The notes: generated by a model from the letters alone, not told the origin. 64,000 nucleotides of DNA from Hylemonella gracilis str. Niagara R (GCF_000600295.1 NZ_JEMG01000001.1:2797278-2861277), one strand, 5' to 3'. Positions 8,644-18,545 are shown, counted from the stretch's first letter. Program-made: numbers and translations.

Positions 8644-9536
8644 ACCCGCCACCGATGTCACACCCCGACCGCATCGAAGGCCGTGTCTATCTGGTCGGCG
8701 CCGGCCCCGGCGACCCGGAACTGCTGACCCTGCGCGCCGCGCGCATCCTCGCGCAGGCCGACGCCCTGGTCTACGACAACCTGGTGTCCGACGGCGTGCT
8801 GGCCCTGGCCAACCCGGCAGCGCAGCGCATCTACGCCGGCAAGCGCCGCAACGAACACACGCTGCGCCAGGAGCAGATCAACACCCTGCTGGTGCAACTG
8901 GCCCGCGAAGGCCGCCAAGTCGTGCGCCTCAAGGGCGGCGACCCCTTCATCTTCGGGCGCGGCGGCGAAGAGATGCAGAAGCTGGCCGAGTCCGGCGTGC
9001 CTTTCGAGGTCGTGCCCGGCATCACGGCGGCCAGCGGCGTGGCCTGTTACGCGGGCATCCCGCTCACGCACCGCGACCACGCCCAGAGCTGCCTCTTCGT
9101 GACCGGCCACCTGAAGAACGTCCAGGGCGCCGCTGACGCCGCATCGGACGGCGCGCGCGGCCTGAGCCAGCTCGACCTGGACTGGGCCGCGCTGGCACGC
9201 CCCCAGCAGACCGTGGTGATCTACATGGGCCTGTCGGCCCTGCCCGCCATCTGCCGCACGCTGATCGAACACGGCGCGCCGCCCACGCGCCCCATCGCCG
9301 CCGTGCAGCACGCGACGCTGGCGACGCAGCGCGTCATCACCGGCACCCTGGCCGACCTGCCGACGCAGCCTGGTGTGCAGGACCTCCGTTCGCCCAGCCT
9401 GTTGATCGTGGGCGACGTGGTGACCCTGCATGGCGCGCTCGACTGGTTCGACCCCCGCAGCGGCGCGGCCATGCGCCTGACCCACGACGACCTGCAACTG
9501 CCGCCGTCCTTGTCCCATCCAGGAGCCTTCTCATGA
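8640..9536 (+). CDS. cobA: uroporphyrinogen-III C-methyltransferase
   Basis: Transfers two methyl groups from SAM to uroporphyrinogen III, giving precorrin-2, the entry to siroheme needed by NirB. The 298-residue protein shows the SAM-binding [12 protein letters not shown], the [13 protein letters not shown] segment and VPGITAASG. It lacks the CysG N-terminal dehydrogenase/ferrochelatase half, so later steps must be encoded elsewhere. The start overlaps the crcB stop and the stop overlaps the next start, both as ATGA, showing one tightly coupled operon. Confidence 0.94.
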   Translation: MNPPPMSHPDRIEGRVYLVGAGPGDPELLTLRAARILAQADALVYDNLVSDGVLALANPAAQRIYAGKRRNEHTLRQEQINTLLVQLAREGRQVVRLKGGDPFIFGRGGEEMQKLAESGVPFEVVPGITAASGVACYAGIPLTHRDHAQSCLFVTGHLKNVQGAADAASDGARGLSQLDLDWAALARPQQTVVIYMGLSALPAICRTLIEHGAPPTRPIAAVQHATLATQRVITGTLADLPTQPGVQDLRSPSLLIVGDVVTLHGALDWFDPRSGAAMRLTHDDLQLPPSLSHPGAFS

Positions 9537-10219
9537 GCGCCGCGCTCGACTACCTCGTCCAGGCCCGCCCCGAGGCCATGACGCACTACTTCAGCTTCCT
9601 CAAGGACGCGGGCAAGCACCTCGACCCCAAGACACGCAACCTGATTTCCGTCATCACCAAGGTGCATGCGCAGACCGAGCGCGGCCTGAAGCAGTACCTC
9701 AGGCGCGCGTTGCGCGAGGGCTGCAGCGCCGCCGAAGTGATCGACGCGCTGCTGATGGCCTTTCCCGCCCTGGGCCTGACGAAGATTGTCTGGGCCACGG
9801 ACGTGATCCTGTCCATGAACCTGCCCGAGTTCACGCTTGAGGCTCTGCAAGGCAGCCCGGCAGGCGCGCCCCAAGGCGGGGAGGTGGCAACGAAGGAGGA
9901 GCCGCGCTGGCGCTCGGTGATGGCGCTGGACGAGTTGCCCGACGGTCAAATCCGACGCGTGGATTGCGAGGGCCGAGGCCTCTTTCTTTACCGCGAGGGT
10001 GAGGTCGTGAAGGTCTATGACAGCCTCTGCCCCCACAACGCGACCAACATTCCGGAACTCGCACTGAACCGGGCGAGCAAGAAAGGCATCACGCTGACCT
10101 GCCCCAAGCATGAATGGGAATTCGACGTGGTCAGCGGTGACTGCATCAGGAAGGGCGACACGCCACTCACCCGTCTGGAGAGCCAGGTGGAGGCCGGCCA
10201 CATCCAGGCACGCTGGTAA
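9533..10219 (+). CDS. fusion of a carboxymuconolactone decarboxylase-like (AhpD-like) domain and a Rieske domain
   Basis: A 228-residue protein with two parts. Residues 1 to about 105 resemble the carboxymuconolactone decarboxylase/AhpD-like helical family (LDPKTRNLISVITKVHAQTE), but no CxxC pair is visible, so peroxidase activity is doubtful. Residues about 125-228 form a Rieske ferredoxin-like domain with C-x-H (SLCPHNA) and C-x2-H (TCPKHEW) ligands for a [2Fe-2S] cluster. It is coupled to cobA by an ATGA overlap. A role as an electron carrier or accessory for nitrate/nitrite reduction is inference from the operon. Confidence 0.72.
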   Translation: MSAALDYLVQARPEAMTHYFSFLKDAGKHLDPKTRNLISVITKVHAQTERGLKQYLRRALREGCSAAEVIDALLMAFPALGLTKIVWATDVILSMNLPEFTLEALQGSPAGAPQGGEVATKEEPRWRSVMALDELPDGQIRRVDCEGRGLFLYREGEVVKVYDSLCPHNATNIPELALNRASKKGITLTCPKHEWEFDVVSGDCIRKGDTPLTRLESQVEAGHIQARW

Positions 10220-10267
10220 GCCGCCAGGCTGTGGCACCATCACGGCCCCGCAACTCCCCGCCCCATC

Positions 10268-10918
10268 ATGTTCCAACGTGCCGAAACCGACCGCCAGGCC
10301 CTGCTGCAAGCCCTGGTGCTCGGTGTCTTGCTCTCGCTTGCCGCCCTGCTGGCCGCCTGGCTGACGCGTGACCAGGCCATTTTCTCGCTGCTGCCGCCCG
10401 GCGGCGCCGCGCCCGACATGCGGCCCGAGCAGCGCTTCGACCTGCATGTCACCTTCTTCACGATCTGGGCGACCATCGCCCTGGTCACGCCGGCCCTGTG
10501 CCTGTTCCCCTTCATCCGCGGCTCGGCCGTGGCTTGGCGTTACTGGCTGGCCTTCTGGACCGTCTCACTGTTGGCCTTCGCCATCCACTTCTATTGGGCC
10601 GTGGTGCTGGTCTTCGGCAACGACTGGTCGCGCATCCTCGACACCCCGCGCGTGAGCGCCCCCCGCCTGGACACGGTGTTCGCGGTCTGGTGGGTGGCCG
10701 ACGTGCTGCTGGCCTGGTTCCACCGCAGCGACGCACTGTGGGTGCGCACCCAGCGCCTGCTGGTGCACCTGCTCGCCTTCATCCTCTTCTTCATGGGTGC
10801 CGCGCGGGAAGGTGAACTGCCGCTGTCGCGCGCCATCGGCTACGCCATGGCCGCCGCGGTGCTGGTGGCCTTGCTGACCTGGCTGTGGCGCCTGCGGCCT
10901 GGTGCACGCCAACGCTGA
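10268..10918 (+). CDS. integral membrane protein, function unknown
   Basis: A 216-residue protein with about five or six hydrophobic helices, for example LLQALVLGVLLSLAALLAAW near the start and AMAAAVLVALLTWLWRL at the end. I do not recognise the family. It lies 48 bp after the AhpD-Rieske gene on the same strand and appears to be the last gene of the nitrate operon; a stem-loop follows. Base composition matches the neighbours. Whether it contributes to nitrate metabolism is unknown. Confidence 0.6.
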   Translation: MFQRAETDRQALLQALVLGVLLSLAALLAAWLTRDQAIFSLLPPGGAAPDMRPEQRFDLHVTFFTIWATIALVTPALCLFPFIRGSAVAWRYWLAFWTVSLLAFAIHFYWAVVLVFGNDWSRILDTPRVSAPRLDTVFAVWWVADVLLAWFHRSDALWVRTQRLLVHLLAFILFFMGAAREGELPLSRAIGYAMAAAVLVALLTWLWRLRPGARQR

Positions 10919-10928
10919 TACCCGTCAA

Positions 10929-10955
10929 AGCCTGGGCTCGCTATGGGCCCGGGCT
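10929..10955. terminator. possible bidirectional stem-loop terminator
   Basis: A 9-bp stem (10929-10937 with 10947-10955, one G-T pair) with a 9-nt loop lies between the convergent membrane-protein and MFS genes. There is no T-run on the plus strand, so the call rests on position and stem strength. Confidence 0.35.
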
Positions 10956-10964
10956 GCCTAGACG

Positions 10965-12206
10965 TCACGCCTTCTGGTTTGCTGGGAATCGGCGCAGCAC
11001 CACGCCGAACAGCAGCAGCTGCGCGAGCAGGCCCGCCAGCGAGGCGCCTAGCATCAGCAGCCCGAGGTTGACCGGGCCCTCATGCGACACCAGACCCACG
11101 CCATAAGCGGCCAGCGCGCCCAGCAGTTGTTGGGTCATGCCTGCCACGGCGGCGGCCGAGCCGGCCAGCGCGGGCACCAGACTGACCGTGCCCGCCAGCG
11201 CGGGTGGCGTCAACAGGCCATGGCCCACCCCGATGAAAACCAGGGGCAAGGCAAAGGCCAGCGGGCTACGCCAGCCTGCCCAGGCCAGCCCCAGCAGAAG
11301 TGACAAACCGAGCAGCACGGCACACTGGCCCACGGCCATCAGGCGCCGCTCGCCCCAGCCGTCCACCAGGCGGGTGGTCAGCAGATTGCCCAGCACATAG
11401 GGAAAGGGGATGGCCATGATGTACCAGCCCACCTGCTGTGGTGCCACGCCATACCCTGCAAGCACGATGGGCGCGCCGGAAAGAAAGCAATAGAACGCCG
11501 CCGTGGTGGACGCCAGCACCACCACGTAGAGCAGGAAGGCCGGTTCACGCGCCAAGCGCGCATACGAATTGGCCAAGGTCCGTAGCCAATGCCGGGGCGC
11601 GTCCTGCGCAGGTACACCGGCTGACGCGGCGCGCACCGGCCGACCGGGCGGAATGTCCCGCCAGGCCATGATCCAGGCCAGCAGCGCCAACGCGGCCAGC
11701 AGCACGAAACCCCAGCGCCAGCCAGCCTGCACATGGATGTAGCCCCCCAGCAGCGTGGCCAGGGGCGGGCACAGGCCCATGACCATGCCTATGTAGGCCA
11801 TCACACGCGGACGCTCGTGACCGGCGAACCAATCCTGCACCAAGGCTCGGCCCACCACCATGCCGGCGGCCGTGCCCGCGCCCTGCAGGGCACGCGCCGC
11901 GATGAGGGTGGCCAGGTTGGGCGCCAGGGCCGCGAGCAAGGAACCCAGCACCGCCAGCGCCAAGCCAAAGAGCAGCACAGGCTTGCGACCCAGGCGGTCC
12001 GACCAGGGGCCGTAGACCAGCTGCAGGCTGCCGTAAGCAGCCACGTAGGCGCTGAAGCTCAGCTGCACGGTGGCTTGGCTGGCACCAAACTCATGCGCCC
12101 AGTCCGGCAGAGCCGGCAGGCACAAGGTCATGGCCACCAGGCCGAAAGCAACCTGCAGCACCAGATTGGCGGTGCGCCCCCGGGGCGGGGCAGCAGAAGT
12201 CACCAT
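10965..12206 (-). CDS. MFS transporter, Bcr/CflA-type drug exporter
   Basis: A 413-residue inner-membrane protein with 12 predicted helices, of the major facilitator superfamily. The segment YGPWSDRLGRKPVLLFGL is the conserved loop between helices 2 and 3, and AARALQGAGTAAGMVVGRAL is the helix-4/5 motif of the Bcr/CflA drug:proton antiporters. The substrate cannot be read from the sequence. It stands alone on the minus strand, facing the nitrate operon. No adjacent regulator was seen. Confidence 0.82.
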   Translation of the reverse strand: MVTSAAPPRGRTANLVLQVAFGLVAMTLCLPALPDWAHEFGASQATVQLSFSAYVAAYGSLQLVYGPWSDRLGRKPVLLFGLALAVLGSLLAALAPNLATLIAARALQGAGTAAGMVVGRALVQDWFAGHERPRVMAYIGMVMGLCPPLATLLGGYIHVQAGWRWGFVLLAALALLAWIMAWRDIPPGRPVRAASAGVPAQDAPRHWLRTLANSYARLAREPAFLLYVVVLASTTAAFYCFLSGAPIVLAGYGVAPQQVGWYIMAIPFPYVLGNLLTTRLVDGWGERRLMAVGQCAVLLGLSLLLGLAWAGWRSPLAFALPLVFIGVGHGLLTPPALAGTVSLVPALAGSAAAVAGMTQQLLGALAAYGVGLVSHEGPVNLGLLMLGASLAGLLAQLLLFGVVLRRFPANQKA

Positions 12207-12291
12207 GCTCAGCCGATCACCGAATGAAACAGCCGGCGCGGCGACGTTGGCCCACCGGCCATGCCGGGGCTGGACAAGCGGCCCAAGGGCA

Positions 12292-12897
12292 TCAAATCAG
12301 GCCTTCGGCCTTCAGCGCCGCCTGCACCGCCGGACGCGCTGCCACGCGGGCCATGTAGGCGGTGAGGTTGGTCAAGGCGCTGATGTCGAACTTGACCAGG
12401 CGCGCCCAGTTTGCAACGGTGTACAGGTAGGCGTCGGCCACGGTGAAGTCAGCGCCCATCAGGTAGTCCTTGCCCGCGAGCTGCTGGTTGACCCAGCCCA
12501 GGCGACGCTCCAGGTTGGCGCGCGCAATCGCCTTGGCCTCCTCGGGCATGGCCGGATTGAAGAGCGGGCTGAAAGACTTGTGGACCTCGGTGCCGATGAA
12601 GGTCAGCCAGCTCTGCAGGCGGTAGCGCTCCATCGTGCCGTTGGCCGGAACCAACTTCTTCTCGGGCTTCTGGTCAGCCAAGTACTGGACGACGGCAGGC
12701 CCCTCGGTCAGAACCTCGCCGCTGTCGAGCTGCAGGGCAGGCACGTACCCCTTGGGATTGATGGCCAGATAGTCCGAGCCATCGGGCAGCTTCTTCGCCT
12801 TGGTGTCCACGGCCACGGCCTCGTAGGGCAGGCCCAGTTCCTCGAGCACGATGTGGGGGGAGAGGGAGCAGGCGCCGGGCTTGAAGTAGAGTTTCAT
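12292..12897 (-). CDS. glutathione S-transferase, beta class
   Basis: Conjugates glutathione to electrophiles in the cytosol. The 201-residue protein starts MKLYFKPGACSLSPH, carrying the beta-class cysteine at residue 10 with the neighbouring serine. A thioredoxin-fold N-terminal domain (KGYVPALQLDSGEVLTEGPA) is followed by the all-helical C-terminal domain. The ATG at 12897 is preferred over an upstream in-frame start that adds 30 unrelated residues. It lies 85 bp downstream of the MFS gene's start on the same strand, so it may be co-transcribed with it. Confidence 0.92.
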   Translation of the reverse strand: MKLYFKPGACSLSPHIVLEELGLPYEAVAVDTKAKKLPDGSDYLAINPKGYVPALQLDSGEVLTEGPAVVQYLADQKPEKKLVPANGTMERYRLQSWLTFIGTEVHKSFSPLFNPAMPEEAKAIARANLERRLGWVNQQLAGKDYLMGADFTVADAYLYTVANWARLVKFDISALTNLTAYMARVAARPAVQAALKAEGLI

Positions 12898-13136
12898 GAG
12901 TCGTAGTGTGTGGGTGTAGGGAGAGAAAAGAACGGCCCCAGCCTCTGGCGGCTTGGGCGCGCGGCGGAAAGCGCCAAGTGTAGGCAAATCCGCCCGCCCC
13001 GCGCATGCGCGAGTGGCACAATCCGCGACCTTCGCGGCGCGGCCCAGCCTCTATCGGTACCTCCTCATGCCTGCGCTCAAAACCGATCATGCCTGCCGCC
13101 CCGCTGTTTCCTTCGCATACTTCACCCTCACCGCGC

Positions 13137-14396
13137 ATGACCCGCACGCTCACCGGCACCCTCGGCATCGACTTCGGCACCTCCAACTCCGCCATCGCCT
13201 GGGCCGAACCCGCAACCCAGGCGCGGCTGATCCCCTTGGAACAAGGCGCGACGGCCATGCCGACGGCCGTGTTCTACAACAACGAGGATCTGAGCACGCA
13301 CTTCGGGCGTGACGCGCTGACACAGTACCTGGAGGGCACGGAGGGACGGCTGATGCGCTCGCTCAAGAGCCTGCTGGGCAGCCCCTTGCTGCAAGAGACC
13401 ACGACGGTGCACAACCGCGCGCTGAGTTACCAGGACATCATCGCCACCTTTCTGTCCACGTTGCGCGAGCGCGCCGCGCAGGCCTTGGGTGCAGCCCCCA
13501 CTCGCGTGGTGCTGGGCCGGCCCGTGCATTTCGTGGACGACGACCCGGCGCGTGACGCCCTGGCCCAGCAGTCGCTGCTGCAGGCCGCGCATAAAGTGGG
13601 CTTCGAGAACGTAAGCTTCCAGTTGGAGCCGATCGCCGCCGCGCTGGACTACGAACGGCGCCTGGACCGGGAAAGCACCGTGCTGGTGGTGGACCTGGGC
13701 GGTGGCACTTCGGACTTCACCGTCGTGCGCCTGGGGCCTCAGCGCATTCAAGCGTCCGATCGCGCAAGCGACGTGTTGGCCACCACCGGCGTGCACATCG
13801 GTGGCACGGACTTCGACCACAAACTCAGTCTGGAACAAGTGATGCCCCTGCTGGGCTATCGCCACATCGGACCCCAGGGGCGAGAGGTGCCCAGCCGCAT
13901 CTTTTTTGACCTCGCGACCTGGCACCTGATCCACTGGCTCTACCAGCCCCGCGCCATCGCCGAGGCCCAGGCACTCTGGACCAATTACGCCGACGCGCGC
14001 CTGCACCAGCGCCTGATGCGCACACTGCGGGAGCGCCACGGCCACCGCATCGCCCATGCGGTGGAGCAGGCCAAGATCCGCTGCTCGCTGGAGGACCGCG
14101 ACACGGACATGGACCTCTCAGAACTGGAGCCGGAGCTCACCGCACCGATGACGGTGGGTGCGATGCGGGATCAGCTCAGGGCCTTGCTGGCGCGCACCGT
14201 GGCCTGCGCCCGCGACTGCGTGCGCCAGGCGGGCGTGGGCGACGGCGCGCTCGCGGCCATCTACCTCACCGGCGGGTCCTCCGCCCTGCGGCCCTTCCAG
14301 CAGGCCTTGCAAGCGGAGTTCGCGGACGTGCCGCTGGTGGAAGGGGATTTGTTCGGCGGGGTGGCCTCGGGACTGGCCTACGGCGGCGGGGTCTGA
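13137..14396 (+). CDS. short Hsp70-family protein (YegD-like)
   Basis: An ATPase-domain-only member of the Hsp70/actin superfamily, 419 residues. The nucleotide-binding motifs are clear: phosphate 1 LGIDFGTSNSAIAW near the N-terminus, phosphate 2 VVDLGGGTSDFTVVRLG, and adenosine IYLTGGSSALRPFQQAL near the end. The substrate-binding beta domain and lid of DnaK are absent, as in YegD. The ATG at 13137 gives the N-terminus closest to the family; ATGs at 13089 and earlier are possible. It is transcribed away from the GST gene and toward the formate dehydrogenase operon. The client or role is unknown. Confidence 0.82.
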   Translation: MTRTLTGTLGIDFGTSNSAIAWAEPATQARLIPLEQGATAMPTAVFYNNEDLSTHFGRDALTQYLEGTEGRLMRSLKSLLGSPLLQETTTVHNRALSYQDIIATFLSTLRERAAQALGAAPTRVVLGRPVHFVDDDPARDALAQQSLLQAAHKVGFENVSFQLEPIAAALDYERRLDRESTVLVVDLGGGTSDFTVVRLGPQRIQASDRASDVLATTGVHIGGTDFDHKLSLEQVMPLLGYRHIGPQGREVPSRIFFDLATWHLIHWLYQPRAIAEAQALWTNYADARLHQRLMRTLRERHGHRIAHAVEQAKIRCSLEDRDTDMDLSELEPELTAPMTVGAMRDQLRALLARTVACARDCVRQAGVGDGALAAIYLTGGSSALRPFQQALQAEFADVPLVEGDLFGGVASGLAYGGGV

Positions 14397-14492
14397 GACA
14401 CGCAGCACTCGCGCGGCTGCCTTGAGACCAAGGACCGACGCGACCTGAGCGGCGCATCGGCCGCGCGCCCACTGGACTGGGACGGTTGCTAT

Positions 14493-14714
14493 TTACACCG
14501 GCGAGGGATGTTTGCTCAAGGCCTCGCGCACGATGGGAAGCAAGGCCTCGGCCCGGCCGGATTCGATGGCGGCCGCCAGTTCACGGCGCATGCGCGCTTC
14601 CCAGAACTTCTGGATGTGATTGGCGATGCCCTCCAGCGCCTCGGCCCGGTCGGGCATGGCCGCGAAGAAGGTGCCGATCTGGTTGGCCATGCGGATGAGG
14701 TGGTCGAGGTTCAT
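14493..14714 (-). CDS. fdsD: formate dehydrogenase delta subunit
   Basis: Small accessory subunit of the soluble NAD-linked molybdenum formate dehydrogenase, 73 residues, starting MNLDHLIRMANQIGTFFAAM, which is typical of the family. It is mostly helical with no cofactor motif. It is the last gene of the operon, 9 bp after fdhD, matching the known fdsGBACD order of Cupriavidus and relatives. Its role in assembly or stability of the complex is family knowledge. Confidence 0.9.
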   Translation of the reverse strand: MNLDHLIRMANQIGTFFAAMPDRAEALEGIANHIQKFWEARMRRELAAAIESGRAEALLPIVREALSKHPSPV

Positions 14715-14723
14715 GATGAGGTC

Positions 14724-15605
14724 TCACAAAATGATTCTTTGGGGATGGCTGTACACGGACAGGTCCTGGCCACGGGCGAAACCCAGCAGGCTGAGCCCAC
14801 AACCCTGAGCCATGTCAATGGCCAGGCCCGTCACACCGGACACGGCCGCCAGCAAGGCCACGCCTGCGCTGGCGGTCTTTTGCACCATCTCGTAGCTGGC
14901 TCGGCTGCTGACGATGATGAAGCCCGCGCCAGGCTGCGCCGCCCTCGCAGGCGCACCCGGTCGGGACAAGGCACCGATCAGCTTGTCCAGCGCGTTGTGG
15001 CGGCCCACGTCCTCGCGCAGCAACATGATTTCACCATCCGCCGCGCACCAGGCCGCCGCGTGCGTCGCCCCCGTGATGCCCAGCAGACGCTGGCGTTCAC
15101 GCATCTGACCCAGGGCGGCGGACACCGCCGCAGCCTGGAACACGTTCTGCGCATCGGCCGGCAACGCCGTAGGCGCACGCACGGCCTGTTCCAGGCTGTC
15201 CGTGCCGCACAGACCACAACCCGTGCGCCCGGCGAGGGTGCGACGGCGCTCCTTCAGACGGGCGAAGCTGGCCGAGGCAATGTCCAGGTTCACCGTGATG
15301 CCCGTCTGCCCTGCGCAGGACACGTCAGACTGGGTTTCGATGCCGTAGACCTGCGCCGGACTGTCGACGATGCCTTCGCTCAGGGAAAAGCCGAGGGCGA
15401 AATCTTCCAGGTCCGCCGGCGTGGCCAGCATGACCGCGTGGGAAATGCCGTTGTAGACCAGGGCCACGGGGCATTCCTCGGCCACCCAGTCCTCGCCATG
15501 GAAGACCTGCCCATCGTGCAGGCCCGAGACCGGAACCTTGCGGGCATCCTTCGGCAGCGCCTCGGCGCGCGGCAGGGTTTGCGGGGGCAGGTCGTGCAGC
15601 TTCAT
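14724..15605 (-). CDS. fdhD: formate dehydrogenase sulfurtransferase (FdhD/FdsC)
   Basis: Transfers sulfur to the bis-MGD cofactor so that formate dehydrogenase becomes active. The 293-residue protein has the FdhD motif with the paired cysteines in GRTGCGLCGTDSL, and a cofactor-binding C-terminal half (LLREDVGRHNALDKLIG). The ATG at 15605 is chosen; a TTG six codons upstream is the alternative. It occupies the fdsC position between fdsA and fdsD. Confidence 0.93.
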   Translation of the reverse strand: MKLHDLPPQTLPRAEALPKDARKVPVSGLHDGQVFHGEDWVAEECPVALVYNGISHAVMLATPADLEDFALGFSLSEGIVDSPAQVYGIETQSDVSCAGQTGITVNLDIASASFARLKERRRTLAGRTGCGLCGTDSLEQAVRAPTALPADAQNVFQAAAVSAALGQMRERQRLLGITGATHAAAWCAADGEIMLLREDVGRHNALDKLIGALSRPGAPARAAQPGAGFIIVSSRASYEMVQKTASAGVALLAAVSGVTGLAIDMAQGCGLSLLGFARGQDLSVYSHPQRIIL

Positions 15606-15625
15606 GCCTGCATTGTCCGGCAAAC

Positions 15626-18511
15626 TTACTTGCCCACCACCTCAGCCTGCGCGGCCTGCAAGTGCTGCAACTGCTCGCGGTTAAAGCGCTCGTAGCCTTT
15701 TTGCCACTCGGAAGGCTGCGTCACAGGCAGAACCTGCACCGCCGTCACCTTGTACTCGGGGCAATTGGTCGCCCAGTCGGAGTTGTCCGTGGTGATCACG
15801 TTGGCACCCGACTCGGGGAAGTGGAAAGTGGTGTAGACCACGCCCGGCTGCACCTTGTCGGTGACGATGGCGCGCAGCACGGTTGAACCCGAACGGCTCT
15901 GGATGCCGACCCAGTCGCCGTCCTTGATGCCACGGTCCTCGGCGTCTTGCGGGTGAATCTCCAACCGATCCTCGCTGTGCCAGTGCACGTTCTCCGTGCG
16001 GCGGGTCTGCGCGCCCACGTTGTACTGGGACAGGATGCGCCCGGTCGTGAGGATGAGCGGGTACTTGGGCGTGACCTTCTCGTCGGTCGGCACGTACTGG
16101 GTGATGATGAACTTGCCCTTGCCGCGTACGAAGCTGCCGATGTGCATGGTCGGAGTGCCTTCGGGCGCCTCGTCGTTGCACGGCCACTGCACGCTGCCCA
16201 GCTTGTCCAGCTTGTCGAAACTCACGCCCTTGAAGGTCGGCGTCAGCGCGGCGATCTCGTCCATGATCTCGCTCGGGTGCTTGTAGTTCATCGGGTAGCC
16301 CAGGGCGTTGGACAGCATCTGCGTCACTTCCCAGTCCGCGTACTTGGCCTTGGGCGGCATCACCTTGCGCACGCGCGAGATGCGGCGCTCGGCGTTGGTG
16401 AAGGTGCCGTCCTTTTCCAGGAACGATGCGCCGGGCAGGAACACGTGGGCGTACTTGGCGGTTTCGTTCAGGAACAGGTCCTGCACCACCACGCATTCCA
16501 TGGACTCCAAGGCATGGGCCACGTGTTGGGTGTCCGGATCGGATTGCACCGGGTCCTCGCCCTCGCAGTACAGGGCCTTGAAGCTGCCGTCCACGGCGGC
16601 GCCCAGCATGTTGGGGATGCGCAGGCCGGGCTCGGCGCGCAGTTCCACGTTCCAGGCGCTTTCGAACAGGCTGCGCGCGGTGCTGTCCGACACATGGCGG
16701 TAACCCGGCAGTTCGTGCGGGAAGGAGCCCATGTCGCAGGAGCCCTGCACATTGTTCTGGCCGCGCAGCGGGTTCACGCCCACACCCTCGCGACCCACAT
16801 TGCCGGTGGCCATGGCCAGGTTGGCGATGCCCATGACCATGGTCGAACCCTGGCTGTGCTCGGTCACGCCCAGGCCGTAGTAGATGGCCGCGTTCTTGCC
16901 CTTGGTGGCGAAGAGTCGCGCCGCGCCGCGGATCTGCTCGGCTGGCACGCCGGTGACAGCCTCCATCGCCTCGGGCGAGTTCTCGGGCTTGGCCACGAAG
17001 TCACGCCACTCATTGAAGGACTTCATCTCGCAGCGCGCCTTGACGAACTCCTCGTCCACCAGGCCCTCGGTCACAACCACGTGCGCCAGCGCGCTGATGA
17101 TGGCGACGTTGGTGCCCGGCTTGAGCTTGAGGTGGTAGTCCGATCGGATGTGCGGGCTCTTGACCAGGTCGATCTGGCGCGGGTCCACCACGATCAGCTT
17201 GGCGCCAGCGCGCAGGCGCTTCTTCATGCGCGAACCGAACACCGGGTGGCCATCGGTCGGGTTGGCACCGATCACCATGATGACGTCGCTCTTCTCCACC
17301 GACTTGAAGGTCTGCGTGCCGGCGGATTCCCCCAGCGTCTGCTTCAGGCCGTAGCCGGTGGGTGAGTGGCAGACACGGGCGCAGGTGTCCACGTTGTTGT
17401 TGCCAAAGGCCGCACGCACCAGCTTTTGAACCAGATAACCTTCCTCGTTGGTGCAACGCGAGGACACCAGCGCGCCCACCGAATCACGGCCGTACTTGGC
17501 CTGGATGCGTTTGAACTCGCTGGCCGTGTAGTTGATGGCCTCTTCCCAGCTGACCTCCTGCCAGGGATCGTGGATGCTCTTGCGAATCATCGGGCTCGTG
17601 ATGCGGTCCTGGTGCGTCGCATAACCCCAGGCGAAACGGCCCTTGACGCAGGCATGTCCTTCGTTGGCCTTGCCGTCCTTCCAAGGCACCATGCGCACGA
17701 CCTCGTTGCCCTTCATCTCGGCCTTGAAGCCGCAACCCACGCCGCAGTAGGCGCAGGTGGTGATGGCACTGTGCTCGGGCTGGCCCAGCTCGACCACGCT
17801 CTTTTCCTGCAGGGTGGCCGTGGGACAGGCTTCGACGCAGGCGCCACAGCTCACGCACTCGGAGGCCATGAAAGGCTCGTCCTGGCCGGGCGAGACGCGG
17901 CTGTCGAAACCGCGGCCGGAAATCGTCAGCGCGAAAGTGCCCTGCGTTTCCTCGCAAGCACGCACGCAGCGGTTGCAGACGATGCACTTGCTCGCGTCGT
18001 AATTGAAATAGGGGTTGGAAAAGTCAATCAAGGGCTTGCTCTCGCCCTTGAAGTGGTTCGCACCCGCGTCGGCGCCCTGGCCGTAGCGCACCTCGCGCAG
18101 GCCGGTCACGCCGGCCATGTCCTGCAACTCGCAATTGCCGTTGGCCGAGCAGGTCAGGCAGTCCAGCGGGTGGTCGCTGATGTACAGCTCCATCACGTTC
18201 TTGCGCAGCTCCTGCAGCTTGCTGGTCTGCGTGTGCACCTTCATGCCGTTCTCGGCGGGCGTGGTGCAGCTGGCGGGGAAACCGCGGCGGCCTTCCACCT
18301 CCACCAGGCAGAGGCGGCAGGAACCGAAGGGCTCCAGACTGTCGGTGGCGCAAAGCTTGGGCACTTTCACACCCGCGTCCACCGCGGCGCGCATCAGCGA
18401 CGTGCCCTCGGGCACGGTGACGGACTGGCCGTCAATCTCCAGCGTGACCTTTTTCTCGGACTCACGCAGGGGCGTGCCGTAATCGATTTCGAGCTTCAGA
18501 TGGTCGAGCAT
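15626..18511 (-). CDS. fdsA: NAD-dependent formate dehydrogenase alpha subunit (Mo-bis-MGD)
   Basis: Catalytic subunit that oxidises formate to CO2. With the ATG at 18511, preceded by AAGGAG, it has 961 residues. An N-terminal NuoG-like [2Fe-2S] domain (GSCRLCLVEVEGRRGFPASC) is followed by a His-Cys3 cluster site (DHPLDCLTCSANGNC), two [4Fe-4S] ferredoxin sites (CIVCNRCVRAC, CVSCGACVEAC) and the molybdopterin domain starting at CAYCGVGC. The molybdenum ligand is a cysteine at residue 381 in ARVCHSPTG, not selenocysteine, with the catalytic histidine next to it. fdsB lies 34 bp upstream. Confidence 0.96.
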   Translation of the reverse strand: MLDHLKLEIDYGTPLRESEKKVTLEIDGQSVTVPEGTSLMRAAVDAGVKVPKLCATDSLEPFGSCRLCLVEVEGRRGFPASCTTPAENGMKVHTQTSKLQELRKNVMELYISDHPLDCLTCSANGNCELQDMAGVTGLREVRYGQGADAGANHFKGESKPLIDFSNPYFNYDASKCIVCNRCVRACEETQGTFALTISGRGFDSRVSPGQDEPFMASECVSCGACVEACPTATLQEKSVVELGQPEHSAITTCAYCGVGCGFKAEMKGNEVVRMVPWKDGKANEGHACVKGRFAWGYATHQDRITSPMIRKSIHDPWQEVSWEEAINYTASEFKRIQAKYGRDSVGALVSSRCTNEEGYLVQKLVRAAFGNNNVDTCARVCHSPTGYGLKQTLGESAGTQTFKSVEKSDVIMVIGANPTDGHPVFGSRMKKRLRAGAKLIVVDPRQIDLVKSPHIRSDYHLKLKPGTNVAIISALAHVVVTEGLVDEEFVKARCEMKSFNEWRDFVAKPENSPEAMEAVTGVPAEQIRGAARLFATKGKNAAIYYGLGVTEHSQGSTMVMGIANLAMATGNVGREGVGVNPLRGQNNVQGSCDMGSFPHELPGYRHVSDSTARSLFESAWNVELRAEPGLRIPNMLGAAVDGSFKALYCEGEDPVQSDPDTQHVAHALESMECVVVQDLFLNETAKYAHVFLPGASFLEKDGTFTNAERRISRVRKVMPPKAKYADWEVTQMLSNALGYPMNYKHPSEIMDEIAALTPTFKGVSFDKLDKLGSVQWPCNDEAPEGTPTMHIGSFVRGKGKFIITQYVPTDEKVTPKYPLILTTGRILSQYNVGAQTRRTENVHWHSEDRLEIHPQDAEDRGIKDGDWVGIQSRSGSTVLRAIVTDKVQPGVVYTTFHFPESGANVITTDNSDWATNCPEYKVTAVQVLPVTQPSEWQKGYERFNREQLQHLQAAQAEVVGK

Positions 18512-18545
18512 GGTGCGCTCCTTCAAAGGTTCGGTGGTCCGGGAC

